Assembly (NCBI GenBank): GCA_016946835.1
Contig: JACVTC010000036.1
Span: 447,501 to 511,500, forward strand
From: Neocallimastix lanati (nom. inval.)
Taxonomy: Eukaryota > Neocallimastigomycota > Neocallimastigomycetes > Neocallimastigales > Neocallimastigaceae
Length of the DNA stretch: 64,000 nt
Direction: 5' to 3'
The position numbers and the translations under genes were made by a program. This document shows, piece after piece, positions 52,308 to 64,000 of the stretch. Each line of letters begins with the position of its first letter. The first letter of the stretch is position 1. Below the pieces are notes generated by a model. The model saw nothing but the letters and a program-made list of their open reading frames with translations, did no database searches and was not told where the DNA came from.

Positions 52308-55300
52308 AGTCTGCCATCGTCCCAAAACAGTTGACTTAAAAGAAGATGATGATTATGAAGAAATTGCTGATTTCCAAGAAGGTACTACTACGGATTATTA
52401 CGAAGATTTTGATGATGAGTCGGATGGTTCCAAAGAATTGGATTACTTAGTAAACGTTATAAAGAGAAAGGCAAATCCTAAAGATGAAGAGACTAGTGAC
52501 CAAAGAGGAAAGAGGGTTCACCGTAGTCTAAGAGATGATCCTAAGCCAATAGTTACTCCAGGTTTACGAAAACAAAAAGAAAATAAATTAAGGGGAACAT
52601 CGCGACCAGTCAAAAAGCCAACAACTCAATTACATCCTTCGATTATGGCTCAACCCAGAATAGAGAAAGAAAAGAGGATTGAGAAAGAGCTAAGAGATAA
52701 GGAAAGAGCTAGTACTAGTACTTCTGTGGAAAATAATAAAAATAGTATTGTTAATATTATTAATGAAGAAACTTCTCAGGAAGGAAATAATTCTAAACAA
52801 ACTTTAAATAAATTAATTCAAGGAAAATCATCAGAAAAGTCAACTGAAATTATGCCAACTAGAATTCCAAAAAGAATACAAATGCAAACTGATTGTGATA
52901 GTTATGACGTGATCAAAGATTTAAACTCCAGTAATTGCAATATTACATTTGGACAATTATTGGACGTTGCTCCAAAGATACGGTCTCAAGTATCACAAGG
53001 ACTTAAATTAGAAAAGAATAATACTAAAATTTCAGGTGCAGTGGATAATATGTGTGCTACTACAATAATAACGAACAATATAGATCATACATATAAAAGT
53101 AAACATCATGAACCACAAGAAGATGATATTGCTATGGTTGATGTAATAGTAGATGGAGTTCGTGGTAAGGCTTTAATAGATTCATGTAGTAACTTAAGTA
53201 TTATCACAAAGCAATTTTTAGATAAATTACCTTATCAGTATGAACCTATAGGAGTTAGTGCAGGACGAATACGTTTAGCAACAATGAATGATGATTACTC
53301 AGAAGATGTGTTAATCAAAGTTCCCGTAAAAATTAATGAACTAGAACTACTTGTTACGTGTAGAATTATAGACAAGGAGGATCCATTCTATGATATATTA
53401 ATCAACCTCAAAACTCAAATTGATAACCAGTTATTTATACATCCAATTAGATATAGTCTTTGTCGATTTAATGATCAAGGTTTAATTGAAGAAATTACAC
53501 CTATTAATAATGAATATGATGACGAAGAAAAATTATTATGTGTGATCAAAGCATTGAATCACCAAGAAGCTAAGCAACAATTGAAAACGATTGAAGGATT
53601 ACCACCCATAAAATATATATATGACACAGTTTTTCAAAGTACAATTAATTCAAATTATAGAGAAGCTATTACTAAATTACTTGAAGAATATATTGATATA
53701 ATTGCAACTTCTTCTGAAGAATTAACACCTTCAGATTTATCACCACACAAAATTATTCTTAAGGAAGGAGTTAAACCTATTAAACAAAAATTTTATCGAC
53801 TTAGTAAATTAAAAACAGATATCTTAAAAGAAGAATTAACCAAACTCATATATAAACGATTAATTGAACCTTCATGTTCAGAATGGTCATCACCAGTAGT
53901 ACTTGTGCCTAAAAAGAACGGTAAATGGCGCCTGTGTATTGACTATAGGAAAGTAAATGAAGCAACTAAGAAGGATTCTTATTCTTTACCAAATATTGAG
54001 GAAATTTTTGATAGCTTAGATGGAGCAAAAATCTTTTCAACATTAGATCTTTATTCCGGTTATCATCAAATATTAATGGATGATGATAGTGTTGAAATCA
54101 CTACCTTTACAACTAAGTTCGGAAACTACCAATTCAAGGTAATGCCCTTCGGTTTAACAGGTGCTCCAGCTACATTCCAAAGAGAAATGAACCGTATACT
54201 ATTTCCCTTAATAGGAAAATGTGTCTATAACTTTATCGATGATATTTTAATCTACTCAAGAACTGAAGAAGAACACCTAGAACATCTTAAACAAGTCTTA
54301 GAAATATTCAAGGAACATAAGTTAAAAATCAATATCGAAAAGTGTTCTTTCATGCAAACTGAAGTAGAAGTACTTGGACATAAAGTATCCTCAGAAGGTT
54401 TAAGTCCATTGGAAAACAAAGTTGAAGCTATTAAAGAATGGAAGGCTCCCTCTAACATTCATGAACTTCGATCATTTTTAGGAGCCATTGGATATTATAG
54501 AAATTTTATTAAGGACTTTGCAAAAGTTACTGCTCCTCTCTGCACTCTATTAAGAAAAGGTATTAAGTTTGAATGGAAAAAGGAACAAGAAGAAAGTTTT
54601 AAAATTCTTAAGGAAAGATTAATCAATGCCCCAATATTAAGATTTCCTAGATTTGATAGAGAATTTATTATAAGAACAGATGCTTCCTATGATGGAATAG
54701 GCGGTGTGCTTTTACAAAAGGATGATGAAACTGGAAAGGAGCATCCGGTTCATTATATTAGTAGAAGTTTATCTAAATCGGAAAAGAATTATGGAATTAC
54801 GGATCTAGAAGGTGCCGCTCTAATTTACTGTATTAATAAATTAAAATCTTATATTATGGGAAATCCTAAGCAAACTATAGTATATACAGACCATAGACCC
54901 TTAATCGGATTACTTAAAAATAAGGAACCACAAAACTCTCGCCATACAAGATGGTGTTTGACTGTCAGTATGTTAGGAATTGATTTACGATATGAAGCTG
55001 GGAAGAATAATGTTGTTGCAGACGCTTTATCAAGAATGAAAAATGAAAAAGAAAAAGTTATCTTAACAACACAAATTATCAAAGAACAAGATGAAAACCT
55101 GCTTTCAAGAACCATTAAGGAATTTATTGAAGAAAAATTTACGACAATTGATGGTGTGGACTACTTTGTTGATGGCAATAATTATAGAAAATTAGTTACA
55201 GATACAAAAGAAAAACTTCAATTAATTTTTCAAGCACACAGTATAGGACACGAAGGCTATTACAAGACATACCAACGTTTGAAAAAGAGCTACTATTGGA

Positions 55301-56256
55301 ACAATATGGTTAATGACATTAAGCGAATTATAGGTAAATGTGAAAAATGTCAATTAAATAAATCTCAACCATACCCTGAACCAACGGAAGATAAACCAAC
55401 TGAAGTGGAAGGACCATTTACACACTTAGGATTGGACATTATAGGACCTCTAAGTAAAACCAGAAATAATAATCAATATATAATCGTTGTGGTTGATTAT
55501 TTTACTAAATGGGTTGAGGCAGAGCCCACTGAAAATGTTACTTCTCAGGATGTGATAAAATTTTTAATTAATGTATTTGCTCGACACGGTGTACCTCAAA
55601 TTATCACTACTGATAATGGAACACAATTTACATCAGATATGACAAAAATCTTCCTTGATTTATATGATGTATATGTTAAATTTATCACTCCATATCATCC
55701 TGAAAGCAATGGTTTAGTTGAGAATCGTAATAAAGAAATTGGAAAATTATTACGATTACTAGAACAACAACACAAAGAATGGGATGAAATTTTACCATCT
55801 GCACTTTGGGCTTTAAGAACTACTAAAAACTCAATCACCAACCATTCAAGTTTTGAATTAGTTTATGGAAGGGAGGACCAACAACCTTTTGACATTGCTG
55901 CCAGACCAACTAAGGGTATAAATAAGTCTTCTGACGAAATTCTACTGGAAAAATTTGTATCACACTACCAATGGGTAATGGAGGCCGCATCTAATATCAA
56001 AAATGCTTCGAAGTATTGGGCTACTAGGAGAGAAGAAAAGACCAGTATGAATCAAGCTAAAAGAATAAAACCAGGTGATTTAGTACTAGTAAGAAACTTT
56101 AATCGAACTAAATTAGAACCTTACTTTGTTGGACCTATGAAAGTGGTAAAGAAACAATTCAATACAGTCACTTTAGCTGATCCTGCTACTAATATACAAA
56201 TGAATCGTAATGTTCATTTGAAAAATATTGTCAAGTTTAACTCAGCTTCTACCTAG
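52261..56256 (+). CDS. pol: Pol of element 2 (PR-RT-RNase H-integrase), via -1 frameshift
   Basis: About 1331 residues; the frame is open from the slip site and has no early ATG, which supports frameshift expression. Protease ALIDSCSN (Asp codon 53179) again has Asp-Ser-Cys. RT: WRLCIDYRKVNE, MPFGLTGAPATFQ, FIDD (Asp 54238, 54241). RNase H: RTDASYDGIGG (Asp 54679), VVADALSR. Integrase: HSIGHEGYY...CEKC zinc finger and a DDE triad at 55435, 55612 and 55720 (D-x58-D-x35-E). The C-terminal EPYFVGPMKVV resembles a GPY/F motif with Met for the usual aromatic. Stop TAG 56254-56256. All catalytic residues apart from the protease glycine are present. Confidence 0.95.
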   Translation, partial: PLKGSRSTPIVKKIASVCHRPKTVDLKEDDDYEEIADFQEGTTTDYYEDFDDESDGSKELDYLVNVIKRKANPKDEETSDQRGKRVHRSLRDDPKPIVTPGLRKQKENKLRGTSRPVKKPTTQLHPSIMAQPRIEKEKRIEKELRDKERASTSTSVENNKNSIVNIINEETSQEGNNSKQTLNKLIQGKSSEKSTEIMPTRIPKRIQMQTDCDSYDVIKDLNSSNCNITFGQLLDVAPKIRSQVSQGLKLEKNNTKISGAVDNMCATTIITNNIDHTYKSKHHEPQEDDIAMVDVIVDGVRGKALIDSCSNLSIITKQFLDKLPYQYEPIGVSAGRIRLATMNDDYSEDVLIKVPVKINELELLVTCRIIDKEDPFYDILINLKTQIDNQLFIHPIRYSLCRFNDQGLIEEITPINNEYDDEEKLLCVIKALNHQEAKQQLKTIEGLPPIKYIYDTVFQSTINSNYREAITKLLEEYIDIIATSSEELTPSDLSPHKIILKEGVKPIKQKFYRLSKLKTDILKEELTKLIYKRLIEPSCSEWSSPVVLVPKKNGKWRLCIDYRKVNEATKKDSYSLPNIEEIFDSLDGAKIFSTLDLYSGYHQILMDDDSVEITTFTTKFGNYQFKVMPFGLTGAPATFQREMNRILFPLIGKCVYNFIDDILIYSRTEEEHLEHLKQVLEIFKEHKLKINIEKCSFMQTEVEVLGHKVSSEGLSPLENKVEAIKEWKAPSNIHELRSFLGAIGYYRNFIKDFAKVTAPLCTLLRKGIKFEWKKEQEESFKILKERLINAPILRFPRFDREFIIRTDASYDGIGGVLLQKDDETGKEHPVHYISRSLSKSEKNYGITDLEGAALIYCINKLKSYIMGNPKQTIVYTDHRPLIGLLKNKEPQNSRHTRWCLTVSMLGIDLRYEAGKNNVVADALSRMKNEKEKVILTTQIIKEQDENLLSRTIKEFIEEKFTTIDGVDYFVDGNNYRKLVTDTKEKLQLIFQAHSIGHEGYYKTYQRLKKSYYWNNMVNDIKRIIGKCEKCQLNKSQPYPEPTEDKPTEVEGPFTHLGLDIIGPLSKTRNNNQYIIVVVDYFTKWVEAEPTENVTSQDVIKFLINVFARHGVPQIITTDNGTQFTSDMTKIFLDLYDVYVKFITPYHPESNGLVENRNKEIGKLLRLLEQQHKEWDEILPSALWALRTTKNSITNHSSFELVYGREDQQPFDIAARPTKGINKSSDEILLEKFVSHYQWVMEAASNIKNASKYWATRREEKTSMNQAKRIKPGDLVLVRNFNRTKLEPYFVGPMKVVKKQFNTVTLADPATNIQMNRNVHLKNIVKFNSAST

Positions 56257-56279
56257 CTTGAGTCTTAGCGGGGGCATCT
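56257..56279 (+). promoter_or_regulatory. Putative polypurine-tract region, element 2
   Basis: GCGGGGGCATCT directly precedes the 3' LTR, matching element 1. Confidence 0.55.
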
Positions 56280-57063
56280 TAATACAGAATGAACAAATAA
56301 TACTAATTGTGCTAGAATAATATAAATTATTCTAACCTTATAGATTATTCTATTCTATATAATTGGAACTTTCCAATATTCTTCAAATATTACTAAATAA
56401 AAATCTTAAGTTAATAAATCACTAATTAACTTATAATTCCTTTTTGAATTATCGATCCGATTCCATTATAATGTATTAAAAATCTTTAGCCAAGAATATT
56501 GTCCTTGCCCACTTAATATATTAATATTATATTTCTTTTGTATTATGTTATATTGAAAATAATCAAATCTATTTAATTAGTTATTAAAATTTTCGTTATC
56601 AATTTAAATTTATTTTTAATTACTAAATTTAACTAAACCACAATAAAATATTCTGTATAATCTCTTTATTTTTATTTTATATATATTAGTATTAAACTAT
56701 TATTAAATAATTAATAATTCAATAATATATAACTACTATTTATAACAATAATATTATTAACTAAAATAATAATTCAATTTCAATTTAAATGTTTTATTTA
56801 TAAAAATAATTAGTAATTAGTTTATTAAAAAAATAGTTAGGCTTTACAAATTTTAATTTGATAAAAAATATAAATACATGTAATTTTAGTGAAATAAAAT
56901 ATAATCAATAACTTTCTTTTTATTAAATAAATAATTATATTATTATTTTTCTTTTATAAATTTAAATAAATAAACATTGATTTTAAAACAAAATTATTTT
57001 TATTGTAATTTTATTATTTGTGTTAATTATTATTATATTCCTAAAATTATATGAACCATACCA
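56280..57063 (+). repeat. 3' LTR of element 2
   Basis: Looks identical to the 5' LTR over all 784 bp. The flank ATAA follows. Confidence 0.92.
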
Positions 57064-57766
57064 ATAAAAATTAGAACTTTTCATTCTTATTTCAAAAAAA
57101 ACAAAACATTCTAAAATTATTATTAAATATTAAATATTATTTAATTAGTATTATATTATTATTTATTTTTTATTATTTATTATTTATTATTTATTATATA
57201 TTATTTATTATTTATTATATATTATTTATTATTTATTATATTTTAATTATTACACATTATTAAATAGTAATATAGAAATATTTTATTTAATTATTTATAA
57301 ATATTTTTATATAAAAAAATAAAACTTCAATTTTTTTAAAAGTTTAAAAATGAATAAAACCCAATCATATATATTAAAATTTATTTTTATCCAATCACAT
57401 TTTGGAATTTTTGAAGAATAATTAAAATTTTAAATATACATTTTTTTTAAAAAAAAAATATTTATATTTATTTATATAATATAAAGAATAATAAATAATC
57501 AAAATTTAATAATATTAATATTAAAATATATAACTATTTATATATGTAATAATTATTTTTTTTTTATAAAAAAAAAAAACAATTATTAAATATATTAAAG
57601 ATATTAACTTTATATTTTATTAATTTAATAAAATTTCTATCTTTTTTTTTTTCTTTGCTCAAGAACTTTTTTATAACTTTTTAAAAATATATTTCTTAAA
57701 TTAATTTTTATTTCTTTTAATATTCTTTTTCTTTTTTTGTATTAGTAATATTATAATTAAGATAAA
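57064..57766. other. AT-rich intergenic DNA (HAS1-like promoter region)
   Basis: 700 bp between the 3' LTR and the helicase start codon. A TTATTATTTATTATATA-type tandem repeat lies at about 57160-57240. No further motif resolved. Confidence 0.6.
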
Positions 57767-58105
57767 ATGAGTAAAGATAATAAAGGTATTATATATTATA
57801 AATTATAAATAATAAATAAATATTAGAATTTTTTTTTTTAAATTAAAAATTAAATTAATAATTAATTTTTTTCGTTTTTCAATAAAAATTATATAAATTC
57901 AAATATATATTTTTATCTTTTTTTATGTATTTTTTTTTAATTTAATAATATTTTTATCAAATAAAGAAATAGAAGATCAAGTTATGGAAGAATCTACTGA
58001 AAATACTTCCGAGAAATTAGTTAATCAAATGGGTAAATGAAATAAAAATTTTATTTGAAAAAAAATATTAATAAATTAAAAAATTAAAATTTTAAACTAA
58101 TTTTT

Positions 58106-58141
<36 letters not shown>

Positions 58142-60538
58142 TATTATTTTTTTATATATATCGTATATACTAAACTCATATAAATATTATTACTGGATTA
58201 AAAATAAATATTTATATTTAATAAATTTACTTAAAAAATATAATTAAAATAATTATTACAAAATATCATTTTATAAATCAAAAATATATATAAACCTGAA
58301 ATCATTTGTTTTACAACATATTATAAATTATTTTTTTCTTAATATTAAAAACAATGTACTTGTTAATAAAATTTTGAACGTGAAATAAATATTATTATTC
58401 TAAATATAAAGATGATAAAGAAATAGATAAGGATTTCCAAGCTCTTAAGGCTTCAGAAAATACCTTAAAAGCTATTAAAGAAATGGGATTTAAGAAAATG
58501 ACTGAAGTTCAAGCTCGTTCAATTCCAGCTGCTTTAACTGGTCGCGATATTTTGGGTGCCGCTAAGACTGGTTCTGGTAAGACTTTAGCCTTTTTAATTC
58601 CAGTAGTTGAAATGTTAGCTCGTTTAAAGTTCAAACCAAGAAATGGTACTGGTGTTATTGTTATTTCACCAACTCGTGAATTAGCTCTTCAAATTTTCGG
58701 TGTTGCTAAGGAATTAATGAAATATCATCATCAAACTTTTGGTATTGTAATGGGTGGTGCTAACAGAAAAGCAGAAGCTGAAAAATTAGCTAAAGGTGTT
58801 AATTTATTAGTTTCTACTCCAGGTCGTTTATTAGATCATCTTCAGGTAAATTTCTTCAAACTATCTTTTTTAATTTTATTTTTTAAAAATTTTTGGTTTA
58901 TTATAATATATGTATATTATTATTTTATTTTATTTTATTATTATTATTATTATTATTATTTTTTAGCTTATAATTATATAAATTTAATATATAAATATAT
59001 ATTTAGTCTTTTATATTATTTATTATATATATTTATTAGTATTATTTTTTGGATTATCTTTATTAAAGTATAACAGAAAAATATTATCAAAATTATATTT
59101 TTTTTAACAAATATTTTTTATATAAATTTTCATTTTATACATACATATTATATAAATATAATTTTTTTAAATAGAATACCAAAGGTTTTATATTCAAGAA
59201 CTTAAAATGTTTAGTTATTGATGAAGCCGATAGAATTTTAGAAGTGGGTTTCGAAGAAGAAATGAAACAAATTATTAAATTACTTCCAAAGGGTAATTAA
59301 ATATTAAATAATAAATTAAATATTAATGAATTTATATAAATTTAAATGACAGTTTTTTATATATATTTAAAAAATTTAATGATTAAATAATTGTATTTTA
59401 TTTTGTTTTATTATTATTATTAATTAATTTATATTTAATTATAAAAACTATATATATAAATTTATATTTATATAAATAATATTTAAATGAATAATTATCA
59501 AATATCCTTTAAATAAATTAAATTAATATCATTTCAAATTAAACAATAATAATAAAAGAACGTCAAACAATGTTCTTCTCTGCTACTCAAACTACTAAGG
59601 TTGAAGATTTAGCCCGTGTATCATTAAAGCGTTCTCCATTATATATTAATGTTGATGAGCATAAAGAAAGCGCAACTGTAGAAGGTTTAGAACAAGGTTA
59701 TGTGATATGTCCAAGTGATAAAAGGTTCTTATTATTATTTACATTCTTAAAGAAAAATTTAAAAAAGAAGGTTATTGTTTTCTTTTCTTCTTGTAATTCT
59801 GTTAAATACCATTCAGAATTATTAAATTATATTGATATTCCAGTATTAGAACTTCATGGTCGTCAAAAGCAACAAAAGAGAACTAATACTTTCTTTGAAT
59901 TTGTTAATTCAGATACTGGCATTTTATTATGTACTGATGTTGCTGCCCGTGGTTTAGATATTCCAGCTGTTGATTGGATTATTCAATACGATCCACCAGA
60001 TGATCCAAAGGAATACATTCATCGTGTTGGTCGTACAGCCCGTGGTTTAAATAGAAGTGGTCATGCCCTCTTATTCTTATTACCAACAGAATTAGGTTTC
60101 CTTCGCTTCCTTAAACACGCCAAGGTTCCATTAAATGAATACCAATTCCCATTAAATAAGATTGCTAATGTTCAATCTCAACTTGAAAAACTTGTTGAAA
60201 AGAATTATTACTTAAATAAATCTGCTCGTGATGGTTACCGTTCCTATCTTCAAGCTTATGCTTCCCATTCTCTTAAAAAGATTTTCAATATCAATTCATT
60301 AGATTTACAAAAGGTAGCTAAAGCTTACGGTTTCACCGTACCTCCTCATGTTAATATCACTATTGGTGCCAGCCAAAAAACTGATAGAATTCAAAGACGT
60401 GGTGGTGGTGGTGGCTTTGGTGCTGGTTATAAAAATAAGAAAGCCATTGAAGGTAAAGAACACTTTTTAAAACAAAAATCTTCAATTACTGATGCCACTG
60501 GTAAAAGAAGTAGTGATGGTAGACAATGGACTCGTTAA
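57767..60538 (+). CDS. HAS1: HAS1/DDX18-type DEAD-box RNA helicase
   Basis: Five exons close in phase: 57767-57785, 57967-58032, 58412-58845, 59175-59292 and 59559-60538, about 538 residues. A short acidic N terminus is followed by F...[14 protein letters not shown] (Q motif), AKTGSGKT (motif I), PTRELAL (Ia), [10 protein letters not shown] (Ib), VIDEADRIL (II), FFSATQT (III), [11 protein letters not shown] (IV), [11 protein letters not shown] (V) and HRVGRTARG (VI). The C-terminal [31 protein letters not shown] block (here abridged in meaning, residues about 415-445) and PPHVNI are specific to HAS1/DDX18, followed by a Gly-rich basic tail. The family acts in the nucleolus in ribosome assembly, releasing snoRNAs from pre-rRNA. 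The first exon codes six residues only. Has1 in the narrow sense is inferred from these motifs. Confidence 0.93.
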
Positions 60539-61347
60539 AAATATAAATAGTAGATATTATTTAAAAAAAAAAAATTATTATTTTTTTTTAATTTATTTTG
60601 CTATTTTAATAATAATTATATTGTTTCTTTACATTAAAATTTTTATAATTTATAACATAGATAATTAATTTTTACATATAAATTTTATCTGTTATATTTA
60701 TTTAATAGAATGATAGATATATTTATTTATTTTTTTTTTTTTTTTATTTTATTTTTTTTTTAAAAAAAAAAAAAAAAGAATTAATATATATTATAAATAT
60801 AAACATTTATTATACAGTTTAAAAGAAAGAAAAAAGAAGTGCAAATTATCATTTACAAAATAAAAAAAACAAATAATATTTTATCTTAATTTATTAAAGA
60901 AAATAAATAAATAAATAAATAGAATATTTTATTTTTATTATTATTTTTATTTATTGTTTATTTATTTATTTATTTTTTTTTTTTTTTACTAAATTTATTT
61001 AATATATATAACAAGTTTTTTTTTTTAATTTTAATTTATTACGAACATTTTATAATAACCAAAAAAAAAAAAAAAAAATAAAAATAAAAATAAAAATTAT
61101 AATATGAAATTATTATTAATATTAATATTATATATACGAAAAAAAATTTTTTTTTTTTTTTTATTTTTTTTATAAACATTATTTATTTAATATAATGTTA
61201 ATTTTATATTTATTTAATTTATTTGTTTTATTTATTTATTTATTTTTAATATATTATTTTTTATATTTATATTTATATTAACTTATAAATATAAATTCAT
61301 TTACTATAAATAAAAAAAATTAATATAGATGAAACAAGTTTGTTGCC

Positions 61348-61393
<46 letters not shown>

Positions 61394-61572
61394 AATAAAA
61401 AAAAAATATGAAAATAAATATTTATAAATATAGGAATTTTATACAAAATTAAATAAAAATGCAAAAAATAAGTTTAATAAATAAATAAATAAATAAATAA
61501 ATTTTTTTTTTTTTTTTTTTAGTTTATTAGAAAAAAAAAAAAAAGTTTAAATAATTTTATGAATTAATAAAG
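60539..61572. other. AT-rich intergenic DNA between convergent genes
   Basis: 1 kb holding the 3' ends of two convergent genes. Long A and T tracts (60732-60775, 61060-61078, 61349-61379, 61503-61521). No gene or clear terminator motif. Confidence 0.6.
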
Positions 61573-62150
61573 TTAAAGATAATGATGATATATTTTTTGT
61601 ACAAATGTTTGAACATATGGTAGCCAAAAACCATTTTTTTCTAATTTTGGTGGTAATTTGTCTGTGTATATAAAGAATCTTTTTATAAAATATTTATATA
61701 TCATTTTTTTTTTTTTTTTTTAAATTTAATTATATATATTATAATATAATAGATTTATAAATACAAAATAAATAAATATATATATATACATAAAATCATA
61801 TTAATATATATCATAATATGTTAATTTTTTAAAAATAATTGTTTTATTATAACCATTTCATTTGATATAACTATTATTGCTATTTTTATTTATTCTTACC
61901 GTATATAGAATAGAATAAATATTTCAGCAAGAATCATTCCAAGAATGAATAATACTATATGTTTTTGTCTTTTCTGTCTTCTATAAATTTTTTTATTTAA
62001 TGTAATTAATTCTTTATTATATTTTTCAATAACCTCCATTTGTTCATTATATTCTTGACTCCATTTTTCTAATTCCAACTATATATATAAATATATATGA
62101 ATATATATAAGTATAAATAACATAAAAATTAAAGGTAATATATATAGATT

Positions 62151-62186
<36 letters not shown>

Positions 62187-62837
62187 TATTATTATAATAA
62201 TTTACTTGTAGGTCCGGGAAACTTTGTCGTTCTAACTTCCAATGTTTTTGGAACTCTTGAATGGATTCTTCCCATTGAATATTTTCTATTATAGCTAGAT
62301 TTAATTTTCTAATAATACATATCATAAAAATAAGAATACAAAATATATATATATATATATATATGTATATTTATTTATTTATTAATTAAAATTATTTAAA
62401 ATATAAATGAATTGAATTAATAATTTAATTAGTATAAAAAAAAAAAAAAAAAATAAAAATAAAAGGAATAAGAATAAGTATAAAGTATAAAAATAAAAAT
62501 AAATATATTAAAATAAAAAAAAAAAACTTACTCATTTAATTCATGCCATGGATTACAGAAAATATCATTTTTAATATCATTAATGATATCCATAATGGTA
62601 TGATAGAGATGATTACTTTTTTTAATTGCCAAACGATCATAGCCACGCCATTTACGCTGTTTTTTCCATGGTTGATTCATATAGAGTGGTGGAAGACCTA
62701 TCGCTGAATTTGGATTCATATTATCTTTACGTATGGATTGTATATATTTAAAGGCTTTCTTTACTCGATCATCATTAAGAAGGGTGTTTATATCAAGGTT
62801 ATTATTACTTTTATTACCATTATTTTCATTATCATTA

Positions 62838-62880
<43 letters not shown>

Positions 62881-64000
62881 TCTTGGTAGAATTATCCATG
62901 GAATCATAGAAATTTAATTTATTGAGACTATCAGCAGATGCCTCTGAATTAATATTAAATTTAGTATCCTCATCATATTCATTATTCATTAAATTTAATT
63001 CATGGATTAATTTTTCCCCAAGAGAATTAGAATCCTCATCCTCAGGTATATCATATGACAGTATTTTATCTAAAATTTCTTGTCCCTGTAACGAATCAAA
63101 TAATGAATCTAAACTGCTTCTGGTATTTCCTTGAACAGGTAATTTGAAATTATTAATATGTTTAATCATTGATTGGGATAGATTCAAATGATCCATATTT
63201 AGTAATTTATTATATTGAGTTTGATAGTTACTGAATAAGAACAGTGGTTCCTTACTATCATTTTGTAATGATCGTCCTCCTTTTTTCTTTGGTTTACTTT
63301 TATTTTTATTTTCATCAGTGGTTGAAGATTCATCATCATGGAATGTCGGTATATAAATACGTTGTTTAAATATATCAGAAAAGGTATTTGGAATTAAGAA
63401 ACCATCACTAGAAATTTGAGGTTTAGGATATTCTATGGAGTCAAAGAGTGAAGTAGTATTTTTATTTTGATTATTATTTTTGTTTTTGTTATCCTTACTG
63501 TTAATATTTTTATTATTTTCTTTTTCTTTTTGTTGAATATAATCTAATTCACGTTGAACTGATGGTGGTCTTCTCGATTTTCTAGGATACTGCGAAGTGG
63601 AATGTTCAAGTGTTTCTTCATTATAGTTATTATTAAATTTATTATTAATACCATTCAATTTTTCTTTTGATGTTAAGGGTTTTTTATTTTTCTTAATATG
63701 ACGTTTTTTCTTTTTCAATCCTACGTTAGCTTTTTTACTATTTAATTCAGGAGAATCTGAATTTTCAATATCTGATTCATCAAAATCTGATGAATTTTTA
63801 TTACCATTATAATCATTATAATTATCATCATCATCATCATAGTTATTATTATTATCATATATATCAGTGGTACTGCTTTTTAAATGATCGGATTTCTTTC
63901 CTTGATTTGCTAGTTTTTTACCTTTTTGCTCAATTTCTTCAATAATTCTTTTGATATAATCAGTATTTACTGATTCAGAACTCCTTCGTATACTACTTTC
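61573..64000 (-). CDS. Asn/Ser-rich protein with C-terminal membrane segment (5' partial)
   Basis: Four exons are visible: one open from beyond the right edge to 62532, then 62308-62206, 62078-61900 and 61678-61573, with all phases consistent. The upstream part is low-complexity, with Asp, Asn (including a 13-residue poly-Asn) and Lys-rich basic stretches. An ordered C-terminal part begins near GLPPLYMNQPWKKQRKWRGY (about 62635-62700) and continues through a long charged helix (EESIQEFQKHWKLERQ, EKWSQEYNEQMEVIEKY), a predicted coiled coil. A transmembrane segment HIVLFILGMILAEIFILFYI and a ~35-residue tail ending VQKIYHHYL follow. The topology suggests an organelle membrane protein with a large N-terminal cytosolic region. 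The family is not recognised. The start codon is outside the window. Confidence 0.75.

Larger units (their letters stand above)
50063..57063 (+). mobile_element. Full-length Ty3/Gypsy retrotransposon, element 2
   Basis: 784-bp LTRs (50063-50846 and 56280-57063) that look identical. The LTR starts TAATACAG and ends CATACCA, so the ends are TA...CA rather than TG...CA. Removing element 1 restores a 4-bp duplication ATAA (41999-42002 and 57064-57067), meaning the first two LTR bases are also present at 42003-42004. Internal order: PBS, leader, gag, frameshift signal, pol (PR-RT-RH-IN). The LTRs and leader differ from element 1 but gag/pol are homologous throughout, so the two are sister families. 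It ends about 700 bp upstream of the HAS1-like gene. Confidence 0.95.

Overview
The window is nuclear DNA of an extremely AT-rich eukaryote. Long poly-A/poly-T tracts, AT microsatellites, GT-AG introns that are almost pure A/T, and Asn/Ser/Lys-rich low-complexity protein stretches are seen throughout. Intergenic gaps reach several kilobases. A GPI-anchored, secreted CotH-family protein is present. Together these point best to an anaerobic gut fungus (Neocallimastigomycota). This is an inference; Dictyostelium or another AT-rich protist is less likely because intergenic regions are long and the gene set looks fungal.

Layout. Bases 1-10.7 kb hold no intact gene: they contain a decayed dispersed repeat in four copies that seems to derive from a coding sequence, a fold-back inverted repeat, a tRNA-related SINE-like unit, tandem repeats and a MULE-like transposase scrap. 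A CotH gene follows on the minus strand (10.7-12.75 kb). From 12.75 to 19.25 kb lie inverted and tandem repeats and two broken membrane/secreted-protein fragments. The minus-strand block 19.26-31.10 kb carries a 13-exon STE20-like kinase gene, whose catalytic loop reads HRN and whose DFG motif reads DFV, and a 7-exon PH-domain gene. On the plus strand are 5'-methylthioadenosine phosphorylase (33.4-35.3 kb, 3 exons), a BAP31/Yet-type ER membrane protein (37.0-37.6 kb, 1 exon) and a HAS1/DDX18-type DEAD-box helicase (57.8-60.5 kb, 5 exons). A partial minus-strand gene for a C-terminally membrane-anchored, Asn-rich protein runs off the right edge (61.6-64.0 kb).

The most interesting region is 41.5-57.1 kb, a stack of insertions. 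A roughly 440-bp tRNA-derived SINE (a second copy is at 32.3 kb; both have target-site duplications and end in T rather than A) abuts a full-length Ty3/Gypsy element (element 2, 784-bp LTRs). A second full-length Ty3/Gypsy element (element 1, 868/869-bp LTRs) is inserted 2 bp inside the 5' LTR of element 2. LTR pairs look identical by eye and all gag and pol frames are open, so both insertions are very recent. Both elements express Pol by what appears to be a textbook -1 frameshift signal (UUUAAAC, short spacer, H-type pseudoknot). Both carry a conserved ~160-nt 5'-leader RNA domain whose closing stem shows a compensatory base change, and a protease active site reading Asp-Ser-Cys.

Exon-intron models were built by hand from GT...AG sites and reading phase. 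All phases close, but no transcript evidence was available.
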